Origin: Sphingobium soli
GTDB lineage: Bacteria > Pseudomonadota > Alphaproteobacteria > Sphingomonadales > Sphingomonadaceae
Assembly: GCF_020782245.1 (NCBI RefSeq)
Contig: NZ_JAJGNP010000006.1
Span: 62,001-126,000 of the forward strand
Direction: 5' to 3'
Length of the DNA: 64,000 nt
The position numbers were made by a program, and so were the translations under genes. Numbering within the stretch: position 1 is the first letter of the stretch; the number at the start of each line of letters is the position of its first letter. Under the pieces are notes generated by a model. The model saw only the letters and a program-made list of their open reading frames with translations. It was not told the origin of the DNA and did not search any database. This document shows, one piece after another, positions 43,394-52,859 of the stretch.

Positions 43394-44626
43394 ATGATGG
43401 CGATCCTTAATCTCGACCCTCTGAACAGCGATCAGACGATCAACAGTGACAATGCGGACGACACCAATACTGTCAATATTGTGGCGCTTGGCACGCATAC
43501 TCTGACCGTGGACGGGGTCAGTGCGACCGTTTCCGGGCTGGCGGGGGTCCAGGCGGCCTCTTCGCCGACCTTTTCGGCGGTGAATGACGGCAATCTCACG
43601 ATCGATTATGGCGCGCTGGGCGCCAATACCCTGTCTGGCGTCACTTATAATGTCGGCGACACATCAAACATATCGGTCCAGGGGCCGTCGGTTCTGGGGC
43701 TCAACCTTGGCGCTCAGACCATTAATTTCTCCGGCAATGGCGCCGGGTCCTTCACCTATGACAAGGGGCTGATCGACAGCGTCTCTTCCTTCGACGTGAA
43801 CGGCTTCGACTGGGGGGACAGTGTTGGCGTCGATGGGTATGAATTTGACAGTTTCGACTATGATTCCGTTTCGGGCAGCGCGACGCTCGTGCTGACGAAC
43901 GGCGCATTGATCGGCGAACAGACTGTCACCTTCAATATGACCGGCGTCGATCCTGAACTGGCGGCGGCAATCCTCGCCGATCCGGCGAGCTTCGTGGACA
44001 GCACCGGCCAGTTCGTGGCTCCGGTCTGCTTCCTGCGCGGAACGAAGATTGACACCGATCAGGGGGAGATCGCGGTGGAGGACATCAAGGCCGGCGATCG
44101 CGTCCTTTGCCGCGGCGGCCTGCGCACAGTGCGCTGGGTAGGCCACCGCCATGATTGGGTCGATCGCATCCCGCAGGCGCATCTTGACGATATGTGGCCC
44201 ATCCTGATCGAAGCCAATGCCATCAGCGACGCCGTGCCCAGCAGGGATATCCGTGTTTCGCCATGGCATCATCTTTATGTCGATGGTCTGCTGGTTCGGG
44301 CAAAGGATCTGGTCAATGGCGCCACCATCCGCCCGGACAAGAGCCTCAAGCGCATATCCTATCATCACATTGAATTGGACCAGTTCGATGTGATCCGCGC
44401 GCATGGCATCTATTCGGAAAGCTATACCGATGGCGGCAATCGGGACTTTTTCCACAATGCGTCCGTCACCCGTATGACCGCGCAGCCACAGCCCCGGCGG
44501 GATGGCAGCCGCCCGGGATTCCATGCGGTGCGCGACGCCAGGACCATAAGCGCGATGCAGAAGCGCCTCGCCGACCGGGCATCGCTTATCGCCGCCCAAG
44601 CCAAACAGGCGCGCCGCGTCGCCTGA
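43394..44626 (+). CDS. Hint-domain protein with beta-rich N-terminal region
   Basis: A 410-residue protein. Residues 1-205 are Thr/Ser/Asn/Gly/Asp-rich, low in charge and free of cysteine, like secreted adhesin repeats. Residues 210-370 form a Hedgehog/intein (Hint_2) domain: it opens with Cys212 in VCFLRGTKIDTDQGEIAVEDIKAGDRVL, then VSPWHHLYVDG with two adjacent His, and GIYSESYTDGGNRDFF. Cys212 and the His pair fit autoproteolytic chemistry that would cleave before residue 212. The last 40 residues are basic and helical. There is no Sec signal, so a type I or other route may export it. GGGAGA lies 3-8 nt upstream; a second ATG follows at 43397. It precedes a very large glycosyltransferase gene on the same strand, which may act on it. 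Confidence 0.82.
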   Translation: MMAILNLDPLNSDQTINSDNADDTNTVNIVALGTHTLTVDGVSATVSGLAGVQAASSPTFSAVNDGNLTIDYGALGANTLSGVTYNVGDTSNISVQGPSVLGLNLGAQTINFSGNGAGSFTYDKGLIDSVSSFDVNGFDWGDSVGVDGYEFDSFDYDSVSGSATLVLTNGALIGEQTVTFNMTGVDPELAAAILADPASFVDSTGQFVAPVCFLRGTKIDTDQGEIAVEDIKAGDRVLCRGGLRTVRWVGHRHDWVDRIPQAHLDDMWPILIEANAISDAVPSRDIRVSPWHHLYVDGLLVRAKDLVNGATIRPDKSLKRISYHHIELDQFDVIRAHGIYSESYTDGGNRDFFHNASVTRMTAQPQPRRDGSRPGFHAVRDARTISAMQKRLADRASLIAAQAKQARRVA

Positions 44627-44701
44627 CCCCGAGTGCCCGCGCCGCCGTGGTGGCGCGGGCATCCCCTGACCTGCGCCTGCGGGCTGCAAAGGCGAATCCT
44701 C

Positions 44702-47700
44702 ATGTACCATCCCGCTGCGGACCAGTTTGACGATCAGACGACGGCCGAAGCCGACCCCACCGCCCACGTGCGTCGCGCTGGCACGTCGTCCAAACGGCTG
44801 ATCGCAGGGACGACGCTGGTCGCCTATCCCGACTACCGCGCCACCAATCCTTACCAGGATGGGTTGTACCACTCCTTCGGAGCTGACCTGCGCGTTGAAT
44901 ATGGTCCGATCCAGCACGCCATCGACTTGATCGAGCGCTCCTCTGGCAGCCAGCCCGTATTGTTTCACCTGCACTGGCCCGACCCGCTTTTCGCCGACTG
45001 CACCGATCGGTTCGACTATCAAATCCGCGCGAGTGAGTTCCTGCACGCCATCCGCCTCTTTCAGGCGCGTGGCGGCGCGTTCCTATGGACGGTGCACAAC
45101 AGCCTGCCGCACGAACCCATTTTCGAGGATCTGGCGCTGCATTTCCACGCGCGTCTGGCGGCCGCCGCGAACGTCATTCATGTGCATAGTGACGCCGCCA
45201 TTGCCGAATTGCGCCGCCACTATGCGGTCGAGGAAAGCAAATGCATCATTGCGCCCCACGGCAGCTATGAAGGCTGTTATGGCCGCGCCTTCGATACTCA
45301 TCAAAGCCGTCAGCTATTGGGACTGGAAAAGGTCGAAACGCTGATCCTTTGCTTCGGTCAGATCCGTTCCTACAAGGGCGTTGACGGGCTGGTCCGGGCC
45401 TTTCACGGGCTTGCCGCCCGACCAGACCGCGACCATGTCCACCTGCTGATCGCGGGCAAGGTCATGGGCGACTTTACCCCCGCCCACGCCCGCCTTCTGG
45501 AAGAAGCGCATCCCCAAATCCATGTGATGGACGGCTTTGCGCCCGACGCCAAATTGCCGCTGCTCTTCGGCGCCGCCGATGTCATCGCCCTGCCCTATCG
45601 GCAAACGCTGACCTCCGGTGCGCTGATGCTCGCGGCGCTCTATGGCAAGCCTGTGGTTGCGCCCCGTCTCCCGGCGCTGGACGCTGTCGACACAATCGGG
45701 CTGGGCGTCCGATATGATCCTGAAGCCCCCGACGCACTGGAAAGCGCCCTCGATCGCGCGTTGCGCCTGAACGATCGCCAAAAAGGGGCGATACGTCGCG
45801 CCGGTCGCACCTGGTCGAAGGCAATGTCGTGGGACCGGGTCAGTGCCGACTTTCACAATGCCATTGCAGAGCGGCTCACGCCCGATACTCGGCCTGTCGA
45901 GATAGACGGCGAGCTACGAACCCTGTCGGTGTTGCGACGGCCCCAACCGGAAAGGTCTTTGCTGGCGATCGGCCTGGTCAGCAATGATGGCCAAGATAAT
46001 CTTGCCGCGCAGCTGACAGCATTGGCGAAGCTGCAAGCCGGGCGTCCGCACGTCTATCTGTTCGACTGCAATCCCCGGCATCGTCCCGATTTTGGGCTGC
46101 ATGCGCGAGTCGATACCCTGCTGTCGATCGACGCGCCTATCGGGTTTGCCGCCGCGGCCAATAGGATGCTGGCACTCATGCGCGCGGACGGATGCGAACA
46201 GGCGTTGCTGCTCGATCCCACGCTGCATCTGGATGGCGATGCGCTGGACCATCTCCTGGCGCATCCCCGCCCGGACACGATGGTGGCGCCCCTGACACTC
46301 GGCGACAATGGCCACGTCGCCGCCGGCGGCTATCGTTGCTGCACCCAGTCTGATGGCCATGTGCATTTGGAGCCAATATTGGTTGGCGAAGATCCCCTGC
46401 TTGATCGCAGAGCCTATAAGGCGCAGGCATCCCCCGCCCCGCTGCTGATACCACTTACCCTGCTCGATCGCGTCGGCTTCCTCCCGGAAAAAGCGGTCAC
46501 GCCGCAGGCGATCATGGACTGGACCCTGCGCGCCACGCGCCAGGGCATTCCCCTCGTCATAGAGCCATCAAGTCAGGCGCGGCCGGCCGTTGCCGACAAT
46601 GCGTCACTCTTCCCCGGCATCGAAACCCTCTATCATGATGTCCGTGCGCAGGTTCAGCGGGCCCTGGCCCTTGCCTCACCGGCCGCGCGCGCAAGTCCCC
46701 GACTGGTCGCCGATCATGTCGAGCGGCGGCATATCGCGCCACTGCGCAAAGGCCTCGCCAAATCCCATGCCGACCTGCTCCCGCTTTGCGATCGCTGCGT
46801 TCGGGCAGGCGTCGAGGACGGCATGGCCGGGGTCACGGAAATGGTCGACGTGCCGGCACGGATCGACGCGGTCGCGCTGACGACCGAGGCGGCGTGCGAA
46901 GGTCGTATCGACCGAAAAAATGCTGCGCACCTGACCGGCTGGGCCGTAGAGCGTGGCAAAGACGGGACCCCCTGGCGTCCTGCCGCGCTTTGGCTGTTTC
47001 AAAATGGTCGGCCGCTCAAGCGCATCCTGCCACATCTGGACAGGGCCGATCTGGTCGCGGCAGGCTATGGAAGCGCGGCGGGCTTCGACTTTGCGATTCC
47101 GCGATCCCGTGATGGAGAACCCGAGCGCTTCGATCTTCGCTACGCCGCCAACGGCCGGCGCGTGCCCGTTTCGACAAGTCTCAAGGGCGATATTTGGCAT
47201 ATGTCGCCGCCTGCCACGACGGGCGTGAAGCCACGATTGAAGGCGATGCTGGAAAGCGTCGGCGATGGCCAACTCAAGGGCTGGGCGCTCGACCTTGCTC
47301 ATCCCGACATTGCCCTTGCGCTCGACATATTCGTCGACAACGAACTGGTCGCGCGCGATGTCATGGCCGAAATTGACCGTCCTGACCTTCGCCGCGCGGG
47401 TCTGGGGGATGGTCGCCACGGCTTCAGCCTTCACCTTCCCAATCGCTTTCTGCTACGCGAAAGCCTGTCGATCGAACTGCGCCTGGCGGGAACCGCGACC
47501 AGCCTGACAAAGAAAAGTCTGGCGGTCGCCAATGATCCCCGCGGTTTTTCGCCCTATTCCTCGCTTGGCGACCATCTGCGGTGGGGCTTTTGTGAAGACC
47601 GAATGGGCGCGGGTCATGCAGACCATGCGCTGACGCTGCTCAGCCAGTTGGAATTGCAAAAACGTTTGCTGGTGGCGCGGGCGCAGGAGGCACAGGCCGA

Positions 47701-49066
47701 CACATTCGTTTCGATCATCATGCCGGCGCTGAACCGCGCGGCCATCATCGGCGACGCGATCGCATCGGTATTGGCCCAGAGCCACGCGCATTTCGAACTC
47801 ATCATCATCGATGACGGCAGCACCGACGACCTTCCCGCCGCTCTCGAACGATATCCCGATCCGCGCATCCTGCTGATTTCAAACGCCCGTACCGAAGGCG
47901 TATCCGCCGCCCGCAACCGAGGGCTGGACCGGGCATCGGGTGAGGTCATTGCCTATCTGGATTCCGACAATCGCTGGGACCCCGACTATCTGGCCGTCAT
48001 GGTCAACGCCCTGGCTGACCATCGCGGCCATGCCTGCGCCTATGCCGGGCAATCCATATTCCAGGCCGTGACCAGCGCGGATGGCGCCGGACAGGAAGAA
48101 CGCCGGGCCATCCGCCTTTGCCCCTTCAACCGCAGCCGCCTGGAAGAACGCAATTATATCGACCTGAATATCTTCGTGCATCGCCGCCATCTGGTGGCAC
48201 TGCATGGCGGCTTTGACAAATCCCTGCGCCGGCTGGTCGATTGGGACCTGATCCTGCGGTATACGTGTGAGAGCCCGCCGTTGATGGTGCCAGCACTGCT
48301 CGGCACCTATCGCGCAGGGGCGGCCGACAACCAGATTACCGCGACGGAAGATTTCGCCCGCAACCGCCGCCGGCTTCGCATCGCCAGTCCGGCCAGCCGG
48401 ATTGCGGGCAGCACGCAGGAACCAAGGCCGCTGGACATGCTCGTAAACGCCCGGTCATCGGCGGATCTGTCGGCCTGGGCGGTCGCCAACGCACGGCTGC
48501 GCGCGTCGGCCACCGGCATGGTCGCGGGCGTCTGGATGGAGGACGGCCGTACATTTGGCGCGTGGATCGATCCGCAAACGGGACAACTGGGTGATGCAAC
48601 AATAGTCGACAGGATCGGCGCCCTGCTTCGCGACAATGAAATGGACAGGCCGATGCTCGTCATCGATAGCGCGCATGTGCTCAGTGCCGACTGGGCGAGC
48701 GCACTCGATCGCATATCGCCCGCGCGCAGCTATGCCGCCGCGACGGGCAGGCTTTACGGCCCATCGCGGCCGGGACGGTTTGGCAGCCTCTATCACGACA
48801 TGACCCCCGAACGGATCAGCGCCGCCATTATCGAATGGAGCCTTGGCCCAGCGCTGCACGGCCAGTCCGTCGACCGCCCCCCAAAAGAATATGTCTTCAT
48901 TCCAGTCGAACATATAAACCGCCTGAAGCTGTCCGCTTCGCTGTCCCGGTCCACTCCAGACATGCTGGACCATTATTTCGACTCCTTCGCGACGGAGCCG
49001 GTGTCCAGCCTTTATCTGCCCGACCTGATCGCCTGTCATCGCGATGATATTCCGCCCTGGGCCTGA
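44702..49066 (+). CDS. Giant multidomain glycosyltransferase (GT4 + GT2)
   Basis: A 1454-residue cytoplasmic protein. Domains by rough position: a GT4 transferase at 30-400 (CFGQIRSYKGVDGLVRAFHGL, LPYRQTLTSGALMLAALYGKPVV); a degenerate GT-A-like domain at 415-625 (LLLDPTLHLDGDAL, no DxD seen); two modules of the GWAxD type at 733-828 and 845-940 (LTGWAVERG, LKGWALDLAHPD, RPDLRRAGLGDGRHGF); an intact GT2 domain at 1000-1205 (VSIIMPALNRAAIIGDAIAS, IDDGSTDD, YLDSDNRWDPDYL with DSD metal site); and a final 200-residue domain echoing the degenerate GT-A unit (MLVIDSAHVLSADW). The ATG at 44702 follows AAAGGCGA; a longer frame from 44633 lacks support. It probably builds a surface glycan or modifies proteins, perhaps the Hint protein upstream. 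Confidence 0.85.
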   Translation: MYHPAADQFDDQTTAEADPTAHVRRAGTSSKRLIAGTTLVAYPDYRATNPYQDGLYHSFGADLRVEYGPIQHAIDLIERSSGSQPVLFHLHWPDPLFADCTDRFDYQIRASEFLHAIRLFQARGGAFLWTVHNSLPHEPIFEDLALHFHARLAAAANVIHVHSDAAIAELRRHYAVEESKCIIAPHGSYEGCYGRAFDTHQSRQLLGLEKVETLILCFGQIRSYKGVDGLVRAFHGLAARPDRDHVHLLIAGKVMGDFTPAHARLLEEAHPQIHVMDGFAPDAKLPLLFGAADVIALPYRQTLTSGALMLAALYGKPVVAPRLPALDAVDTIGLGVRYDPEAPDALESALDRALRLNDRQKGAIRRAGRTWSKAMSWDRVSADFHNAIAERLTPDTRPVEIDGELRTLSVLRRPQPERSLLAIGLVSNDGQDNLAAQLTALAKLQAGRPHVYLFDCNPRHRPDFGLHARVDTLLSIDAPIGFAAAANRMLALMRADGCEQALLLDPTLHLDGDALDHLLAHPRPDTMVAPLTLGDNGHVAAGGYRCCTQSDGHVHLEPILVGEDPLLDRRAYKAQASPAPLLIPLTLLDRVGFLPEKAVTPQAIMDWTLRATRQGIPLVIEPSSQARPAVADNASLFPGIETLYHDVRAQVQRALALASPAARASPRLVADHVERRHIAPLRKGLAKSHADLLPLCDRCVRAGVEDGMAGVTEMVDVPARIDAVALTTEAACEGRIDRKNAAHLTGWAVERGKDGTPWRPAALWLFQNGRPLKRILPHLDRADLVAAGYGSAAGFDFAIPRSRDGEPERFDLRYAANGRRVPVSTSLKGDIWHMSPPATTGVKPRLKAMLESVGDGQLKGWALDLAHPDIALALDIFVDNELVARDVMAEIDRPDLRRAGLGDGRHGFSLHLPNRFLLRESLSIELRLAGTATSLTKKSLAVANDPRGFSPYSSLGDHLRWGFCEDRMGAGHADHALTLLSQLELQKRLLVARAQEAQADTFVSIIMPALNRAAIIGDAIASVLAQSHAHFELIIIDDGSTDDLPAALERYPDPRILLISNARTEGVSAARNRGLDRASGEVIAYLDSDNRWDPDYLAVMVNALADHRGHACAYAGQSIFQAVTSADGAGQEERRAIRLCPFNRSRLEERNYIDLNIFVHRRHLVALHGGFDKSLRRLVDWDLILRYTCESPPLMVPALLGTYRAGAADNQITATEDFARNRRRLRIASPASRIAGSTQEPRPLDMLVNARSSADLSAWAVANARLRASATGMVAGVWMEDGRTFGAWIDPQTGQLGDATIVDRIGALLRDNEMDRPMLVIDSAHVLSADWASALDRISPARSYAAATGRLYGPSRPGRFGSLYHDMTPERISAAIIEWSLGPALHGQSVDRPPKEYVFIPVEHINRLKLSASLSRSTPDMLDHYFDSFATEPVSSLYLPDLIACHRDDIPPWA

Positions 49067-49142
49067 CGCGCCCGGTTAGCTTATTGAAGTCTTTACTCCG
49101 CCAAGGGTAGGAGAACGCAATCCTCCTTCACCGGAACCTGCG

Positions 49143-50414
49143 ATGCGTCTCCTGCCTGCCCTGCCCTTGCTGCTGCTAGTCGCCCTGCCCCAGCCGGCCT
49201 TTGCTCAGGTCGCAGCGGCAGACAGCGGCGACACGGCATGGACACTGACCTGTTCCATCCTTCTGCTGGCCGCGGCGCTGCCTGGCGTGATGCTGCGTCA
49301 TGCCGGGCTTGTGAATGTCCGCAACGCCCTGTCGGTGATGGCGCAGGGAACTGCGGTAGTGGCGATCGTTTCGCTGGCCTGGGCGATCGCGGGCTACAGC
49401 CTGATCTATGCACCCGGCGGCGGATGGATCGGCGGGACGACCAATCTGATGCTCGCTAATCTTGCGGCGCTGCGCGACGGGCTGACCATCCCGGAATCGG
49501 CGTTCGTCCTCTTCCAGATGGCCGCCGCATTGATTGCCGTATCGCTGCTGGTTGGCGCCGTTGCGGAACGCACACGTCTGGCCTGGTTCATGGGCTTTGC
49601 CCCTTTATGGTTGCTGATGGTCTATGTGCCCATCACTCATGCGATTTGGGCGGGCGGCTGGCTCGCGCAACTGGGCGTCATGGACTTTGCCGGCAGCCTC
49701 GTCGTCCACGCTTCGGCGGGCTGGTCCGCGCTGGCCCTTGCACTGATCGTCGGCGCTCGGCGGCAGCCTCCCGCCGCTGGCCACAGCCCGGTGCTGGCAC
49801 TGGCGGGCGGTGGGTTGCTGTGGATCGGTCTGTCTGGACTGGTCGGCGGCTGGGCACTGGGCGCAACCGATGATGCGGCCACCGCGCTCCTCAACCATCA
49901 TTTCGCCGCCTGCGGCGGCGCGCTGCTCTGGATCGCGACTGATCGCCTGGTTGGCGCGCGCAGCAGCGCCACGGGCGCGATGGCGGGCGCGCTTGCCGGC
50001 ATCGCCGCCATCGCCGCCTCGGCCGCATTGGTGGGAAGCGGCGGCGCAATGCTCATCGGCGGGATCGCCGCTCTCTTATCCCGCCTGGGCTTGGCCGTTA
50101 CGCAACGCTGGATCGACGATGCGGCGCAGATTTTCGTCATCCACGGCGTTGGCGGCCTGGCCGGGGCGCTTTTGCTGCCGCTTGGCGTCCTGCCGCTACT
50201 GGGGGGCGTGGGTTTCGAAGCGGGCATCAGCCTTACCGACGCGATCGTCGGCCAGCTCATCGGCATCATCGTCGTCGCGTTCTGGGCCATGGCGGGGAGC
50301 ACAATCGTCGCTCTGGCCATATCGGTGATCATCCCGATGCGCGTTGCCGAACCGGTCGAGAATGAGGGGCTGGACGCTGCGCATCATGGCGAACAGAGCT
50401 GGGACTTCCGCTAA
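49143..50414 (+). CDS. amtB: Ammonium transporter Amt
   Basis: A 423-residue membrane protein with a signal peptide (ending QPAFAQ) and eleven predicted helices. Family residues are seen: Asp in DFAGSLVVHASAG (with the first pore His) and FVIHGVGGLAG (with the second pore His). The C-terminal cytoplasmic tail ends EGLDAAHHGEQSWDF, the conserved region that contacts GlnK. Some usual pore segments, such as the DTAW start and the mid-loop residues, are divergent, so it is not a close match to classical AmtB. No glnK gene is next to it. It sits between two glycosyltransferase genes and overlaps none. Confidence 0.88.
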   Translation: MRLLPALPLLLLVALPQPAFAQVAAADSGDTAWTLTCSILLLAAALPGVMLRHAGLVNVRNALSVMAQGTAVVAIVSLAWAIAGYSLIYAPGGGWIGGTTNLMLANLAALRDGLTIPESAFVLFQMAAALIAVSLLVGAVAERTRLAWFMGFAPLWLLMVYVPITHAIWAGGWLAQLGVMDFAGSLVVHASAGWSALALALIVGARRQPPAAGHSPVLALAGGGLLWIGLSGLVGGWALGATDDAATALLNHHFAACGGALLWIATDRLVGARSSATGAMAGALAGIAAIAASAALVGSGGAMLIGGIAALLSRLGLAVTQRWIDDAAQIFVIHGVGGLAGALLLPLGVLPLLGGVGFEAGISLTDAIVGQLIGIIVVAFWAMAGSTIVALAISVIIPMRVAEPVENEGLDAAHHGEQSWDFR

Positions 50415-50418
50415 AGTC

Positions 50419-51270
50419 ATGACCATCGCGGTCGGCATCTTCGCGCATCAGGAGGAGCGGCGGATCACCGCCTGTCTCGCATCGCTGCCGCTGGACCGAC
50501 CGGACACGATTTTTCATGTCCTTATCAATGGCACGACGGACGGGACAGTCGATCGCGCCAAGGCAACCGCTGGCGGCCGAAACAATGTCATCGTCCACGA
50601 CATTGCGCAGGGTGGAAAATCGCGAACCTGGAATCATTTTGTCCACGACCTGCTGAACGGCAAAGAGACAGTGATCGTCTTCATGGACGGCGACGCGGAA
50701 ATCGCCCCCGGTTCGATCGACGCGCTCGTCGCTGCTCTTGCAAGTCATCCGTCTGCCAATGCAGCCGCCGGCATGCCGATGAACGGCCGCAAAGTGGAAA
50801 TGTATCGCGCAGGCCTGCGCGCCGAAGGCGGCCTGTTCGGGGATCTTTATGCCCTGTCGGGTCGCTTCGTCGCGGCTATTCGGGCCAAGGATATTCGCCT
50901 GCCCGATGACCTCATTGGCGACGATGGAATGGTCGCGGCCTGGGCGCACACCGACCTTGAGGCAGACAGCCAATGGGAGCATGACCGGGTCATTGCCTGC
51001 GAAGAGGCAGGGTTTGTAGCGGAACAGGTCAGCCTCTGGCGACCATCGACCTGGATCATGCAATATAAGCGGCTGATCAACTATTCGGTGCGCTTCTATC
51101 AGAACCGGATCGTGTCTGACATCATGGCGCGTGAAGGCCCCGGCGGCCTGCCCTGCAGACTTGCAAGCCTCTATGGCCAATGGCTGCCACGCTGGAGGCC
51201 GCGGCCCGGTTTGACGGGCTGGTTCGATCGCAAGGCGCTCGCGCGGATGCGCAAGGCAGTGCAAGGCTGA
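50419..51270 (+). CDS. Family 2 glycosyltransferase
   Basis: A 283-residue GT-A-fold transferase. MTIAVGIFAHQEERRITACLASL opens the nucleotide-binding fold, and VFMDGDAEIAPGSIDAL holds the DGD metal-binding site. DLIGDDGMVAAWAHTDL is the acceptor-side acidic motif. The C-terminal third is basic (WRPSTWIMQYKRLINYSVRFYQNR). Acceptor and sugar donor are unknown. The start is set at ATG 50419, 5 nt after the amtB stop; an ATG at 50386 inside amtB could add 11 residues. It lies on the same strand as the giant glycosyltransferase and the Hint gene, so all may belong to one glycan-related set. A strong hairpin follows. Confidence 0.82.
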   Translation: MTIAVGIFAHQEERRITACLASLPLDRPDTIFHVLINGTTDGTVDRAKATAGGRNNVIVHDIAQGGKSRTWNHFVHDLLNGKETVIVFMDGDAEIAPGSIDALVAALASHPSANAAAGMPMNGRKVEMYRAGLRAEGGLFGDLYALSGRFVAAIRAKDIRLPDDLIGDDGMVAAWAHTDLEADSQWEHDRVIACEEAGFVAEQVSLWRPSTWIMQYKRLINYSVRFYQNRIVSDIMAREGPGGLPCRLASLYGQWLPRWRPRPGLTGWFDRKALARMRKAVQG

Positions 51271-51277
51271 AACGGAT

Positions 51278-51311
51278 CGCGCCGCTCGGACCCGCTGATC
51301 CGAGCGGCGCG
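51278..51311. terminator. Strong 13-bp hairpin between convergent genes
   Basis: CGCGCCGCTCGGA (51278-51290) pairs perfectly with 51299-51311 around an 8-base loop. It lies 7 nt after the GT2 stop and 30 nt from the MFS stop. There is no long T-run, so it may be a bidirectional pause/terminator or a stabilising 3' element. Confidence 0.55.
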
Positions 51312-51340
51312 CACGGCCCCTGACGCTTTGGCTTTACGCT

Positions 51341-52672
51341 TTAGCGGTCGCGGCCTGCCAGTTCCTTGTTGATATACAGCGCCACCATGGTCGCGATCGC
51401 GCCCGAAAGCAGGTACACGCCAGAAGCGGCCAGGCCGAACTTGACCGAGAGCAGCAAGGCCACGAGTGGAGCAAAGCCCGCACCGACCAGCCACGCCAGG
51501 TCGGACGTCAGCGCGGAGCTGGTATAGCGCGCCTCCGTCGCGAAGTTGGACGCGACCACGCCGGAAGACTGGCCAAATGCCAGGCCCAGCAGCATGAAAC
51601 CCAGGATCATGAAGGCGACTTCGCCCAGATCACCCCCGTTGAGCAAAAGCGGCGCCATGAGCGCGAAGACCGCGATCCCGCCGGCCGACCAGCCCAGCAG
51701 CGAGCGCCGCCCGATCTGGTCGGCAACGAAACCCGAAACGACGATCGCCAACAGCCCCACCGCAGCCCCGATCATCTCGATCACCAGGAAGCGCTCGATC
51801 GGCTGATCGGTATAGAGCGCGATCCAGGACAGCGGAAACACTGTCACCATATGGAACAGGGCGAAACTGGCGAGCGGCGCAAAGGCGCCGATGACAATGT
51901 TGCGGCCTTCGCGCTTGACGGTCGGGAGAACCGGCGAGGGAACCAGATCGCGCTGCTCGAACAAGCGTTCAAACTCATGGGTCACGACGATGCGCAGGCG
52001 CGCAAAAAGGGCCACCACGTTGATCGCGAACGCGACGAAGAAGGGGTAGCGCCAGCCCCAGCTGAGGAAATCGGCTTTCGACAGGGTGAGCAGGAAGAAG
52101 GCGAACAGGCCGCTCGCCACCAGCAGCGCCAGGGGCGCGCCTAGCTGCGGCACCATGGCGTACCATCCGCGCTGATGCTGCGGCGCGTTGAGCGAAAGGA
52201 GCGAGGCGAGGCCATCCCATGTGCCGCCAAGCGCAAGGCCCTGCGCCGCCCGTAAAATGACAAGGACGACCGCGGCATAATGGCCAATCGTCTCATATCC
52301 TGGTAGGAAGGCGATCGCCACGGTGGAGCTGCCAAGCAGGAACAAGGCGGCGGTAAGCTTCGTGCCGCGACCATAGCGACGGTCGATCGCCATGAAGATC
52401 AGCGATCCGATCGGCCGTGTGATGAAAGCGACCGCAAAGATAGCGAAGGAATAGAGCGTCCCGGTCAGCGCATCGACATAAGGGAAGACCAGGCTGGGGA
52501 ACACGATCACCGAAGCGATGGCGTAAACGAAGAAGTCGAAAAATTCGGAGGTGCGACCGATGATCACACCGATGGAAATATCCCCCGGCGCAACCTTGTG
52601 GTCGCGCGCATTGATCCTGCGCGCGTCATCCTCAAGTGACGTGGAGGTGAAGGCTATGGCCCCTGAACTCAT
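51341..52672 (-). CDS. MFS transporter, metabolite:proton symporter type
   Basis: A 443-residue MFS protein with about twelve helices and a cytoplasmic N-terminus. IIGRTSEFFDFFVYAIAS opens helix 1 in the style of the MHS family (alpha-ketoglutarate, citrate, shikimate and osmoprotectant symporters). ITRPIGSLIFMAIDRRYGRGTKL is the loop 2-3 signature, and RAAQGLALGGTWDGL matches helix 5. A second loop copy, VADQIGRRSLLGWS, appears after helix 8. The substrate cannot be assigned, and no metabolic operon adjoins it. The gap to cyoA (187 bases) holds promoters for both divergent genes, but I see no clear consensus. Confidence 0.88.
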   Translation of the reverse strand: MSSGAIAFTSTSLEDDARRINARDHKVAPGDISIGVIIGRTSEFFDFFVYAIASVIVFPSLVFPYVDALTGTLYSFAIFAVAFITRPIGSLIFMAIDRRYGRGTKLTAALFLLGSSTVAIAFLPGYETIGHYAAVVLVILRAAQGLALGGTWDGLASLLSLNAPQHQRGWYAMVPQLGAPLALLVASGLFAFFLLTLSKADFLSWGWRYPFFVAFAINVVALFARLRIVVTHEFERLFEQRDLVPSPVLPTVKREGRNIVIGAFAPLASFALFHMVTVFPLSWIALYTDQPIERFLVIEMIGAAVGLLAIVVSGFVADQIGRRSLLGWSAGGIAVFALMAPLLLNGGDLGEVAFMILGFMLLGLAFGQSSGVVASNFATEARYTSSALTSDLAWLVGAGFAPLVALLLSVKFGLAASGVYLLSGAIATMVALYINKELAGRDR

Positions 52673-52859
52673 CTACATCCGCTCCTTGGCTGGGCCGCCG
52701 GTGCGGTATGCTCGTCTTCCAGCGGCCAGGGAATGGCAACATAACAGAAAACCGACAGAGTCTAAGCAGTATCCCAGGCCAGACAGAATTTTTGCGCCTG
52801 CACAGCTTTGGACAAATTGCCCACTGGCCGACTCAGACGTGACAGGCTAGGCGCGCGCC

